Below, in pieces: positions 1-8,933 of a DNA stretch of 64,000 bases. Under the pieces are notes generated by a model. It was not told the origin of the DNA. It ran no database searches and saw only the letters and a program-made list of their open reading frames with translations. The position numbers and the translations under genes are program-made. The stretch's first letter is position 1, and the number at the start of each line of letters is the position of its first letter. Origin of the DNA: DAOTXR01 sp034435375 (lineage in GTDB: Bacteria; Chloroflexota; Anaerolineae; Aggregatilineales; UBA3940); the NCBI GenBank assembly GCA_034435375.1, contig DAOTXR010000073.1, forward strand, positions 1 through 64,000. The letters run 5' to 3'.

Positions 1-12
1 AGATTGGTGTGC

Positions 13-3000
13 GTGGAAAGACGATCTAATCCCCGTTAGGGGACTGAAACTCACTTTAAATAACGGTAGAGCTGATTGGTGTGTGCGTGGAAAGACGATC
101 TAATCCCCGTTAGGGGACTGAAACGCATGGAAAAGTCCGGCTGGAGCGCGATCCGCGCCGTGGAAAGACGATCTAATCCCCGTTAGGGGACTGAAACCCG
201 GACGCTCGCCACCCCCGCTCTGCCTTCACATAGTGGAAAGACGATCTAATCCCCGTTAGGGGACTGAAATCTTGCTCGTTGAACAAGCGCACTGCCAACT
301 CTAGAGTGGAAAGACGATCTAATCCCCGTTAGGGGACTGAAATAAACAAGACGACTCGTCCTGCCTTCCTCTCGGGTCGTGGTGGAAAGACGATCTAATC
401 CCCGTTAGGGGACTGAAATTCATCGCAGTTCAGCATCAGATCGTCGAGCGCATCACGTGGAAAGACGATCTAATCCCCGTTAGGGGACTGAAATCGGGAT
501 GGGATGGGATGGGCGCGGGATGGGCGCGGGGTGGAAAGACGATCTAATCCCCGTTAGGGGACTGAAATCTAAGTCGTCCGTCTCTCTCAAGTATATCATA
601 CCAGTGGAAAGACGATCTAATCCCCGTTAGGGGACTGAAACCCGTTACGTCGTCGAGTTTTGTATGGCCCACGGCCTGTGGAAAGACGATCTAATCCCCG
701 TTAGGGGACTGAAACATGCCATCAAGGCGAACGAGGTCAACTATTCAACGTTGGTGGAAAGACGATCTAATCCCCGTTAGGGGACTGAAACACAGTGGGC
801 CTTTGCGACTTGGCCCACTGTGCTCCCGTGGAAAGACGATCTAATCCCCGTTAGGGGACTGAAACTCGTTAAAGAGACGCACTGCAAGTTCCAATGCCCG
901 GCGTGGAAAGACGATCTAATCCCCGTTAGGGGACTGAAACGAGCCCTTTTAGAGCCTCTTGGACGCTATTGAATGGCGTGGAAAGACGATCTAATCCCCG
1001 TTAGGGGACTGAAACTTTTGTTTTGACGCGCGAACAAAGGCCCTGCGGGGTGGAAAGACGATCTAATCCCCGTTAGGGGACTGAAACCTTCCAGCTCAGT
1101 CGTGGCGACGATCTCGTCCGGGGTGGAAAGACGATCTAATCCCCGTTAGGGGACTGAAACAGGGCTCGCTCGGTCACATTGGGCTTAATTGCCCATGTGG
1201 AAAGACGATCTAATCCCCGTTAGGGGACTGAAACGTGAAGAACCGGGCACGGCACGGCACGGCACGGCACGGTGGAAAGACGATCTAATCCCCGTTAGGG
1301 GACTGAAACGTAGGGCCTCTTCGCGCGTCCTGGAAAAAACAAAAAAGTGGAAAGACGATCTAATCCCCGTTAGGGGACTGAAACGTCACGAACGCCGCCG
1401 ATTGAATGGCAGCCGCAACGTGGAAAGACGATCTAATCCCCGTTAGGGGACTGAAACCGGGGCGCGGGATGGGCACGGAAGAACAGTGTAGCAGTGGAAA
1501 GACGATCTAATCCCCGTTAGGGGACTGAAACCTGACGAAATAAACGTTCATCTTTCCCTTTTTCCGTGGAAAGACGATCTAATCCCCGTTAGGGGACTGA
1601 AACTTCATTATGTAAATAAATTCTATGCTGCATGTGTCTGGGTGGAAAGACGATCTAATCCCCGTTAGGGGACTGAAACATGTGATACATACTCTATCCC
1701 GTAGGGGGGGTCAGTGAGTGGAAAGACGATCTAATCCCCGTTAGGGGACTGAAACCGAAACGGGCACTCGATGGCCTTTCGGCCTTAGCCCGTGGAAAGA
1801 CGATCTAATCCCCGTTAGGGGACTGAAACTTTTCATTGCTAGCACTCCTTACTAATGCAATTTTCGGTGGAAAGACGATCTAATCCCCGTTAGGGGACTG
1901 AAACTGCCGGGGCAGCCCACTAGGGGCAAGAGCTGCCTTGGTGGAAAGACGATCTAATCCCCGTTAGGGGACTGAAACATCTTGAACAGAACGACCCTCT
2001 CTGCTTTCGCCTCGTGGAAAGACGATCTAATCCCCGTTAGGGGACTGAAACGAGACTGGCGCAACCCAGCCATGCACCGCATAGGTTCGTGGAAAGACGA
2101 TCTAATCCCCGTTAGGGGACTGAAACGACGGGTCAGGCACGGGGAAGTCTGGCTGGAGCGCAGTGGAAAGACGATCTAATCCCCGTTAGGGGACTGAAAC
2201 AGATGACGTGGACGAACCTCTACATGGTCAACTCTGAGTGGAAAGACGATCTAATCCCCGTTAGGGGACTGAAACCTGAAATCGGCATCGGCATCATAGC
2301 GCTCGCCGATGTGGAAAGACGATCTAATCCCCGTTAGGGGACTGAAACGAAGTCGTGGCCCAATATACTGAGCCACGTACAGCAGTGGAAAGACGATCTA
2401 ATCCCCGTTAGGGGACTGAAACCATTGAACTCCTCGACGGCAGCGCGGATTTCCGCCCGAGTGGAAAGACGATCTAATCCCCGTTAGGGGACTGAAACCC
2501 CTATATAGGCCTCGGGCTCCGGCATGAGAAGGTCGTGGAAAGACGATCTAATCCCCGTTAGGGGACTGAAACTACCCCGGAATGCCACGGCATACAAAGT
2601 AGACGAAGTGGAAAGACGATCTAATCCCCGTTAGGGGACTGAAACGAGACGAGATAGTATTCTACTGCGTCTCCGACACTTGTGGAAAGACGATCTAATC
2701 CCCGTTAGGGGACTGAAACCCAATAGCCCTGCACCCCATGCGATACCACTAATCGTGGAAAGACGATCTAATCCCCGTTAGGGGACTGAAACAGACGCAT
2801 ACGTGGACTAGCTCGAATGATGTCCCCTGTGGAAAGACGATCTAATCCCCGTTAGGGGACTGAAACGTACTCCGGACAACATCCTAGTTTTGCCCGGGGC
2901 AGTGGAAAGACGATCTAATCCCCGTTAGGGGACTGAAACAAACATTGTGTTCCCCTCTGGTCTTTCCTGTCGTGGTGGAAAGACGATCTAATCCCCGTTA

Positions 3001-3531
3001 GGGGACTGAAACAAGACCAGACCCAGATGGAGAATCTGATGTCAGGCAGTGGAAAGACGATCTAATCCCCGTTAGGGGACTGAAACACGAGTTATCATGC
3101 AGGTTATCCCAGATGTTGATGGGTGGAAAGACGATCTAATCCCCGTTAGGGGACTGAAACCTTCTCGTCATTAGAGGGCAGTGAGTACGGCAAGTGTGGA
3201 AAGACGATCTAATCCCCGTTAGGGGACTGAAACGTCGAAAATCGTCCAGCCAAGCGCGTTGGGACGGCGGGTGGAAAGACGATCTAATCCCCGTTAGGGG
3301 ACTGAAACTCGTCGGTGAACAGCCTCTGCCCGTGCTCGTCGCAGTGGAAAGACGATCTAATCCCCGTTAGGGGACTGAAACTGGACATGATCGAAGAGGG
3401 CACCTGGAAAGGGTTGCCGTGGAAAGACGATCTAATCCCCGTTAGGGGACTGAAACGGGCACATGACAACCTTGCGCATAGGTGCCTCCAAGCGTGGAAA
3501 GACGATCTAATCCCCGTTAGGGGACTGAAAC
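13..3531 (+). CRISPR. Type III CRISPR array, 48 repeats in window, open at left edge
   Basis: Forty-eight copies of a 37-38 nt repeat were counted by eye. The repeat opens GTGGAAAGACGATCTAAT, has a CCCC-GTTA-GGGG hairpin core and closes ACTGAAAC. Spacers are 34-38 nt. The first 12 bases of the window are the end of another spacer, so the array continues leftward. The 3' end ACTGAAAC resembles the 8-nt crRNA handle of type III systems, which predicts transcription on the + strand with the leader off-window at the left and the cas genes at the trailer end. The last repeat (3494-3531) is still perfect. Repeats 4-8 (233-568) end in T instead of C. Orientation is inferred; the repeat/spacer layout is seen directly. 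Confidence 0.98.
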
Positions 3532-3554
3532 TCCCCTCCGTCTCAAAAGGTGTA

Positions 3555-3583
3555 TTCCAGACTGACAGAATCTGTCTTATAAT
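3555..3583 (+). promoter_or_regulatory. Candidate cas operon promoter with operator-like palindrome
   Basis: A TATAAT box sits at 3578-3583, about 100 bases before the first cas-operon gene. Directly in front of it is a palindrome, GACAGA-A-TCTGTC (3564-3576), which would lie between the -10 and -35 boxes. The -35 candidate TTCCAG (3555-3560, spacing 17) is poor, as is common at regulated promoters. The first gene downstream encodes a CARF-HTH protein, so autoregulation through this palindrome is a reasonable inference. Confidence 0.45.
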
Positions 3584-3683
3584 GTGAATGGTTCTCATAC
3601 TCTCCTACTGATAGCGAGTTCTTTTTGCTGCTCTGCTAGCCTTGCCCGCACTGCAGCTTACACACTGACATGAGGAGGTCGTT

Positions 3684-4469
3684 TTGACATCCCGATCTCC
3701 TGTACTCATTGCTACTTTAGGTTCTGAACCCCAGGTCGTCACCTTGGCCCTTGACGATCTATTCAGACAGGGTGTTGAAATCCGCCACGTGACCGTACTC
3801 CACACCGACCCCGCCCAGCCGCGCATCGGCGAGGCGCTTGACACGGTGAAGGCAGAGCTTCCACGCGCTTACGGGGACCGGCTGTCGCTTAAGCTGGTTC
3901 CGATCTGCTTGCACGACACGCCCATCGCCGATGTCACCACTCCGGAGGAAGCGCGGGCGGTCCTCCGTGCGATCTATGTCACCGTGAGCGATCTCAAGCA
4001 GGCCGGGGCCACAGTTCACCTGTGCGCGGCGGGCGGGCGCAAGGCCATGTCCATGTACGCCATGCTGGTGGCCCAGCTCCTGTTCGGCGCGGAGGATCAC
4101 CTGTGGCTGCTGGTCTCTACGGACACACTGCTCAAGGAGCGCCGCCTGCACGCATCCGAACACGAGGCGTCGCTGGTGCGTGTGCCGGTGCTGCCGTGGG
4201 AGTTCAACCTCACTGAGAAACGGGCTTTTGTGGAAGGCCAGCTTACCAGGACCGAGGTCGAGGTGCTGGAGCAGGCAGCCCGCTATGGCCTGACTGATGC
4301 TCAGATCGCGACGCAGCGCGGCGTGGCGGTCAACACCGTCGAGACGCACATGTCCCGCGTATTCGACAAGGTGCGCGCCTCTTGGGGCCGGGAGCGCGTG
4401 GATCGCCGCACGCTGATCAGGGAGTTTGGCGTGTACTTCGAGATCATGGAAGCCCTGCGCCAGGAGTAG
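3684..4469 (+). CDS. CARF-domain protein with C-terminal LuxR-type HTH
   Basis: A 261-residue protein. The N-terminal half looks like the CRISPR-associated CARF/Cas_NE0113-like family: a Rossmann-like opening (LIATLGSEPQVVTLAL) and the ligand-loop motif C-A-A-G-G-R-K at residues 114-120. The C-terminal part (about 187-235) is a LuxR/NarL-type helix-turn-helix containing LTDAQIATQRGV and TVETHMSRVF. The TTG start is preceded by AGGAGG at 3673-3678. It is the first gene of the cas operon. CARF domains bind cyclic oligoadenylates, so a second-messenger-controlled transcription factor, analogous to Csa3 but with a different HTH, is inferred. It could also cleave the messenger (ring nuclease); catalytic activity cannot be judged here. 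Confidence 0.8.
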   Translation: MTSRSPVLIATLGSEPQVVTLALDDLFRQGVEIRHVTVLHTDPAQPRIGEALDTVKAELPRAYGDRLSLKLVPICLHDTPIADVTTPEEARAVLRAIYVTVSDLKQAGATVHLCAAGGRKAMSMYAMLVAQLLFGAEDHLWLLVSTDTLLKERRLHASEHEASLVRVPVLPWEFNLTEKRAFVEGQLTRTEVEVLEQAARYGLTDAQIATQRGVAVNTVETHMSRVFDKVRASWGRERVDRRTLIREFGVYFEIMEALRQE

Positions 4470-4560
4470 CGGCGAGGGCAAATATCCGGAGGATTACGGA
4501 TGCTCGAAGGAACCCCTCGCACTATAGTGTATACAGGCATTCTGTGAGAGGAGGTATCGA

Positions 4561-6681
4561 TTGGCGGATCAAGCACAGGTAGATGAGGCGCGAACTGCAC
4601 TGCTGAACCATGTGCTCAATGCGCTGGGCGAACCGCCCCAGCCGAGCGGCGCTTTTGACCTGTCGCCTTACCTCGATTTGCTACCATCGGACGGAGCACG
4701 TGGTGAGCTTGGTGCGATTTTGACGACGCTGGCGCCGCCAGGTAAGGACTCCGGTACACGAGCGGCATGGGCGCGCCAGCCACTGCAGCTAGATCGCAAT
4801 GTGATCATGCCAGGCCAGAGAGCGCAAACAGGCAACTGGCGAAGTGCTTTCCGGCAGGACTGGCAGATGCTCCAGGACCCGGTAGGGCAGTTCGAGGTGG
4901 CCGCCGAGGTGTTCCGCAAGCACACCTGGTGCGTGCCGGGCACGCGCGGCGAGCCAGGTGTATCGCTCTACGAGGAGTTCAAACTGCTGGCCGCCCTGGT
5001 ACATGCTTCGGGATGTGAGGAGCAGCCTGCCGGGTCTTTCACGCTGGTGACCGGCGATTTTCCGGGCATTCAGCGCACCATCTACACGATCACATCCAAG
5101 GGCGCGGCCAAGGGCTTGCGGGGCCGGTCGTTCTTCCTGCAGCTTCTGGGTGATGGCGTGGTGCGCCGTCTGCTGGCAGAACTGGATCTGCCGTGGCTCA
5201 ATGTCGTATATGTGGCAGGCGGCAACTTCGTCATCCTGGCCAAGTCGGGGGTCGAGCAAACAGTCACGGACTGCGCCAGTGAGATCAACATGAACCTGCT
5301 GGACAGCTTCCAGGGCGATATCGCGCTGTGTATGGCCTGCGAGGCGATCGGCGCAGAGGAACTGCACGGTGAGGCATTCAACCAGCGCTGGCGCTCGCTG
5401 AAGAAAGCGCTTGCTCAGGCCAAGCTGCGGCCTTTTGCTGAGCAGGCAGTTGGGAACTGGAATGGCGTTTTTAGCCCGCAAGGAGCCGGTACAGACAGGC
5501 ACTGCGTGGTCTGTCACTATGATCCCCCCGATGAGCGCAACCTGCACCGCTACGGTGATGACTGGTGGTGTGAGGAATGCGAGGGATTTGATGAACTTGC
5601 CAGTGCGCTGGCTGCCAACACGACCTACCTCTCCATCGCTAACTGGCCTGAAGACAGGGGGGAGCACTGGCAAAACCGTCTCTTTGCGATCACCGGGCAA
5701 TGGTACGACCTGCACAGTACACCGCCGCAGGATGGTCGTCCGTTCTTCAAACTGAATAGCACGGATTTCTTGCGGGATGAAGCGTGGGGATTTCGCTTTG
5801 TGGCAACGCTCACACCGCTTGACCGTAACGGCAACATCCGCGACTTCGACCAATTAGCAAAACTCGCTGAGGGCTTTGCTCGGATCGGCGTGCTGCGCAT
5901 GGACGTAGACAACCTGGGGCGCATCTTCCGCGAATACATCCAACAGTCCAGCCTCACGCGAATATCGGCGGCCAGCTTTGCGATGAGCCTGTTCTTCGAT
6001 GGCTGGCTGAATGAGGTCTGTCGGAGTTTCGAAACAGCGGTGAACCGCCCCGACAGCCTCTATGTGATCTATGCAGGCGGCGACGACCTGTTTGTGGTTG
6101 GCCCATGGGACATGATGCCGGAGCTGGCACAGAGAGTCCATGATGACCTGCGCGATTATGCCAATAGCAATCCGTCTATTACCATCTCGGCAGGGATCGC
6201 GGTGGTGGATCCGAAGTACCCCTTGTACCAGGCTGCCAGTCTTGCACTCGATGCGCTCGACGGCAAAGCTAAAGAGCATCCTGGTAAGAATGCCATATGC
6301 TTCCTGGATGAGGTGGTGGGATGGGAGGATGAATGGCCGCAGGTTATCCAGCAGCGCGAGAAGCTTATCAGTCTGGTAGAAGGTGGGATGCCAAAAGCGC
6401 TGGTGCAGACTGTGCGGCGTGTGCATGCCCAGTGGGAAGAGGGGCGAAAACGAGCAGAAAAGAAGGGCATTACCGACCCTAACCAGATCAATTATGGCCG
6501 CTGGATGTGGATGCAGGAATACAGCCTGACGCGCCTGGCAGAGCGCAGCAAGAATGGACCGCAAGCCCGGCGACATATCAGGGAGTTACAGCAATCAACG
6601 CTGTCACCTGATACGATACGCCTCGCCGGTTTATCCGCACGATGGGTGGACTATCTGAAGCGTAGCAAGCAAGGAGATTGA
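4561..6681 (+). CDS. cas10: Cas10/Csm1, cyclase-competent, HD domain missing
   Basis: Large subunit of the type III-A Csm complex, 706 residues, TTG start after GAGAGGAGGT (4545-4554). The first palm domain carries GDFPGIQRTIY and GAAKGLRGRSF. A zinc ribbon has Cys315, 318, 337 and 340. The second palm has DVDNLG at 448-453 and an intact GGDD at 506-509, the cyclic-oligoadenylate synthase signature. The N-terminal 150 residues contain no HD dipeptide at all; the usual HD-nuclease motif is absent and only a helix resembling the end of that domain (SLYEEFKLLAALVHASG) remains. The complex should therefore signal through cyclic oligoadenylates but lack Cas10 DNase activity. Gene is followed immediately by csm2. 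Confidence 0.95.
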   Translation: MADQAQVDEARTALLNHVLNALGEPPQPSGAFDLSPYLDLLPSDGARGELGAILTTLAPPGKDSGTRAAWARQPLQLDRNVIMPGQRAQTGNWRSAFRQDWQMLQDPVGQFEVAAEVFRKHTWCVPGTRGEPGVSLYEEFKLLAALVHASGCEEQPAGSFTLVTGDFPGIQRTIYTITSKGAAKGLRGRSFFLQLLGDGVVRRLLAELDLPWLNVVYVAGGNFVILAKSGVEQTVTDCASEINMNLLDSFQGDIALCMACEAIGAEELHGEAFNQRWRSLKKALAQAKLRPFAEQAVGNWNGVFSPQGAGTDRHCVVCHYDPPDERNLHRYGDDWWCEECEGFDELASALAANTTYLSIANWPEDRGEHWQNRLFAITGQWYDLHSTPPQDGRPFFKLNSTDFLRDEAWGFRFVATLTPLDRNGNIRDFDQLAKLAEGFARIGVLRMDVDNLGRIFREYIQQSSLTRISAASFAMSLFFDGWLNEVCRSFETAVNRPDSLYVIYAGGDDLFVVGPWDMMPELAQRVHDDLRDYANSNPSITISAGIAVVDPKYPLYQAASLALDALDGKAKEHPGKNAICFLDEVVGWEDEWPQVIQQREKLISLVEGGMPKALVQTVRRVHAQWEEGRKRAEKKGITDPNQINYGRWMWMQEYSLTRLAERSKNGPQARRHIRELQQSTLSPDTIRLAGLSARWVDYLKRSKQGD

Positions 6682-6686
6682 ATGAA

Positions 6687-7115
6687 ATGGGCAGGCAACA
6701 GGACAGATCTCAGAGGCAGGAGGTAAGCCTCAGCAATGCTAACCGCACGAAAATCATCATTGAAGGAGACCCTAAGACTCTTGTTGACTGTGCTAGAGAG
6801 ATCGGCATTGGACTGGTCAACGAGGGGCTGAATGCCGCGCAGATTCGCAACATCTTTGGTGTTGTACGCCAGATTCAGTTCGCCTGGCCCTATGATGCTG
6901 ATGAGACCACAACTTACCAAGCCTATCGTCGCCTGCAGTTGCTCAAGCCCAAACTTGAGTACACTGCTGCGCGCAACAAGCAGGTGATTCCTCTTAAGAA
7001 GATACTGATCCCTGCCATTGATGATGTAGAAGCGGATAGGGAACGCTTCCAGAACTTTGTTGATTTCTTCGAGGCCATTTTGGCCTATCACAAAGCGGCG
7101 GGAGGTAAATCCTAA
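6687..7115 (+). CDS. csm2: Csm2, small subunit of the Csm complex
   Basis: About 142 residues, typical Csm2 length. Recognised by the conserved pattern AAQIRNIFGVVRQIQ, LKPKLEYTAAR and the C-terminal FFEAILAYHK. Csm2 lines the belly of the complex along the crRNA-target duplex. I prefer the ATG at 6687 because AAGGAG at 6671-6676 is about ten bases upstream; an in-frame TTG at 6678 lies too close to that site. The gene begins only six bases after the cas10 stop and its own stop overlaps the csm3 start by one base, so translation is probably coupled. Confidence 0.93.
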   Translation: MGRQQDRSQRQEVSLSNANRTKIIIEGDPKTLVDCAREIGIGLVNEGLNAAQIRNIFGVVRQIQFAWPYDADETTTYQAYRRLQLLKPKLEYTAARNKQVIPLKKILIPAIDDVEADRERFQNFVDFFEAILAYHKAAGGKS

Positions 7116-7918
7116 TGGCTCACAACAGTTCTTCGGTTAACTTGTATGGGCGCATCTTCATCACAGGGTATATCAGTGCAGAGACCGGCCTGCACATAGG
7201 AGGGGCGCAGAGCAGCTTGGCCATCGGTGGGGTGGACAATGTGGTTATCCGAGATCCCATGACCAACCGTCCATATATCCCTGGATCGTCGCTACGGGGC
7301 AAAATGCGCTCGTTGTGGGAAAAGAAAAGCGGCGCAGTGCAGAACCAGAAAATCGGTCAGGATGTCCACATTCACGTCTGTGAATACGCAAACGACTACG
7401 CCCGCTGCCCTGTCTGCCAGATATACGGCGTTCCTGGGCAGCTTGAGGCATCATCTCCTACGCGCCTCATTGTCCGGGATGTATTCATGAGCGACGAGAG
7501 TGCTCAGAAGTTGATAGAGTTGGGGCAAACTGATCTGCCTTACACCGAGGTCAAGTGGGAAGCTGCCATCGACCGTGTCACCTCGGCGGCTACACCCCGG
7601 CAGATGGAGCGCGTCCCGGCAGGTGTGATCTTCTCTAACTTCGAGATGATCTTTTCGGTCTACGAGCATCCGGGGGACCTGGATCGCTTTCCTGATGTCT
7701 TGGAGAGCATGCAGTTGCTAGAAGACGACTATCTGGGCGGTCAGGGATCGCGTGGTAGCGGCAAGATTATCTTCCAGCAGGTCATGGTCTGGGCTAGATC
7801 ACGTGTTGACTACCGTACCCCCAAATATTTCTCTGAGACTGGGATGTCTGTGGCTGAATGGCTAAATCAGCGTGAAGCGCTTGTTGAATGGCTAAACCAA
7901 GCAATCCCGGCTGGTTAG
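7115..7918 (+). CDS. csm3: Csm3, backbone RAMP and target-RNA nuclease
   Basis: A 267-residue RAMP protein. It has the N-terminal ferredoxin-like strand ending LHIGG, an Asp at residue 41 in IGGVDNVVIRDP that aligns with the catalytic Asp33 of characterised Csm3 proteins, the PGSSLRGKMRSLWE motif, a CPVCQIYG segment and a glycine-rich loop GGQGSRGSGKI. Csm3 forms the helical backbone and cuts target RNA every six nucleotides. ATG overlaps the csm2 TAA by one base; GGAGG lies at 7101-7105. The catalytic residue is kept, so RNA cleavage is expected even though Cas10 has lost its HD domain. Confidence 0.95.
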   Translation: MAHNSSSVNLYGRIFITGYISAETGLHIGGAQSSLAIGGVDNVVIRDPMTNRPYIPGSSLRGKMRSLWEKKSGAVQNQKIGQDVHIHVCEYANDYARCPVCQIYGVPGQLEASSPTRLIVRDVFMSDESAQKLIELGQTDLPYTEVKWEAAIDRVTSAATPRQMERVPAGVIFSNFEMIFSVYEHPGDLDRFPDVLESMQLLEDDYLGGQGSRGSGKIIFQQVMVWARSRVDYRTPKYFSETGMSVAEWLNQREALVEWLNQAIPAG

Positions 7919-7928
7919 GAGCGTCACC

Positions 7929-8933
7929 ATGCAGACGCAAGTCTTCTACCTGGAGGCCCGCTCCCCGTTTCACTTTGGTGAGCGTGGGGTAGGTCTGGAA
8001 GCTACCAGCGTGGTTGCCCATGCTGACACGCTGTTCTCAGCGCTGTGTGCAACCTGCCGCGAGCTATACGGTGTAGACACACTCTCCACAATGCTGGCGG
8101 CTTTTCAAGAAGAACCGCCGTTTCTGCTGTCGTCAGGGTTCCCCTATATCAATACAGGCAGTGGGATGGTCAGGTTCTACCCGCGTCCGCTGGATAACCC
8201 ACCCGGCGCAGACCCTGGTGACCAGGAAGTGCGTAAACAAACCAAGAAGGTCAAATGGGTGAGCGAGAACATCTTTAAGCGCTGGATCTCTGCTGAGGCT
8301 GTCCATGATGACTTCAAACCCTTACATGAAGGCGAAGTATGGGTAAGCAAGGAAGAAGCCTCGGCAATCGATGAAACGGCAGTACTGTGGGAGACAGGCG
8401 ATGTTCCGCGTGTAACGGTAGATCGCAGCACTAGCGCCTCGCAGATTTACCGTGCGGGCCGGGTATACTTTGCTCCTGGCAACGGGCTGTGGATCGCCTT
8501 CTGCTGGCTCAACGATGGGTGGCAGCCCTCTATAGAGGAATGTCTGCATGTCCTCAGCGATGCGGGGGTAGGTGGGGAACGTAGCGCAGGACATGGGCAG
8601 TTCAAGGTGGCAGGCAATGAATGGGTTGACATGCCTGAGCCTACGGGTCGCTTCGTGACGCTGTCTCCCTACTGGCCTCAGCCGGAAGAAACGGCGACTG
8701 CCCTGGGCAGCGGGGCAGCTTATAAGCTGCTGGTGCGGCGCGGCTGGATGGGCTCGCCTGATGGAAGCGCTTTGCGCCGTAAAGCGGTACGTATGGTTGA
8801 AGAGGGCAGCGTGCTCAACTGGGCCGGCGGGCGCACTGCTGGCGGGCTGGCGTGGGTGACACCGGATGTTTTCACCGTGCATGAGGTGTACCGCTACGGT
8901 TATGCTTTCCCGGTGGGAATGGAGGCGGTATGA
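7929..8933 (+). CDS. csm4: Csm4, crRNA 5'-handle-binding RAMP
   Basis: A 334-residue RAMP. Typical Csm4 opening (YLEARSPFHFGERG, then HADTLFSALCATCRELYG) and a glycine-rich loop GVGGERSAGHGQFKV near the middle; the C-terminus ends in the family-like GLAWVTPDVFTVHEV. In known complexes Csm4 grips the crRNA 5' tag and docks Cas10. The ribosome site TAGGAG is about nine bases before the ATG. The last four bases overlap csm5. Confidence 0.92.
   Translation: MQTQVFYLEARSPFHFGERGVGLEATSVVAHADTLFSALCATCRELYGVDTLSTMLAAFQEEPPFLLSSGFPYINTGSGMVRFYPRPLDNPPGADPGDQEVRKQTKKVKWVSENIFKRWISAEAVHDDFKPLHEGEVWVSKEEASAIDETAVLWETGDVPRVTVDRSTSASQIYRAGRVYFAPGNGLWIAFCWLNDGWQPSIEECLHVLSDAGVGGERSAGHGQFKVAGNEWVDMPEPTGRFVTLSPYWPQPEETATALGSGAAYKLLVRRGWMGSPDGSALRRKAVRMVEEGSVLNWAGGRTAGGLAWVTPDVFTVHEVYRYGYAFPVGMEAV

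Noticed and set aside
1189..3598. Open frames inside the array with repeated WKDDLIPVRGLKR-type peptides (e.g. 1189-1446, 1982-2179, 3284-3598)
   Set aside because: They are translations of the CRISPR repeat and spacers, not genes.
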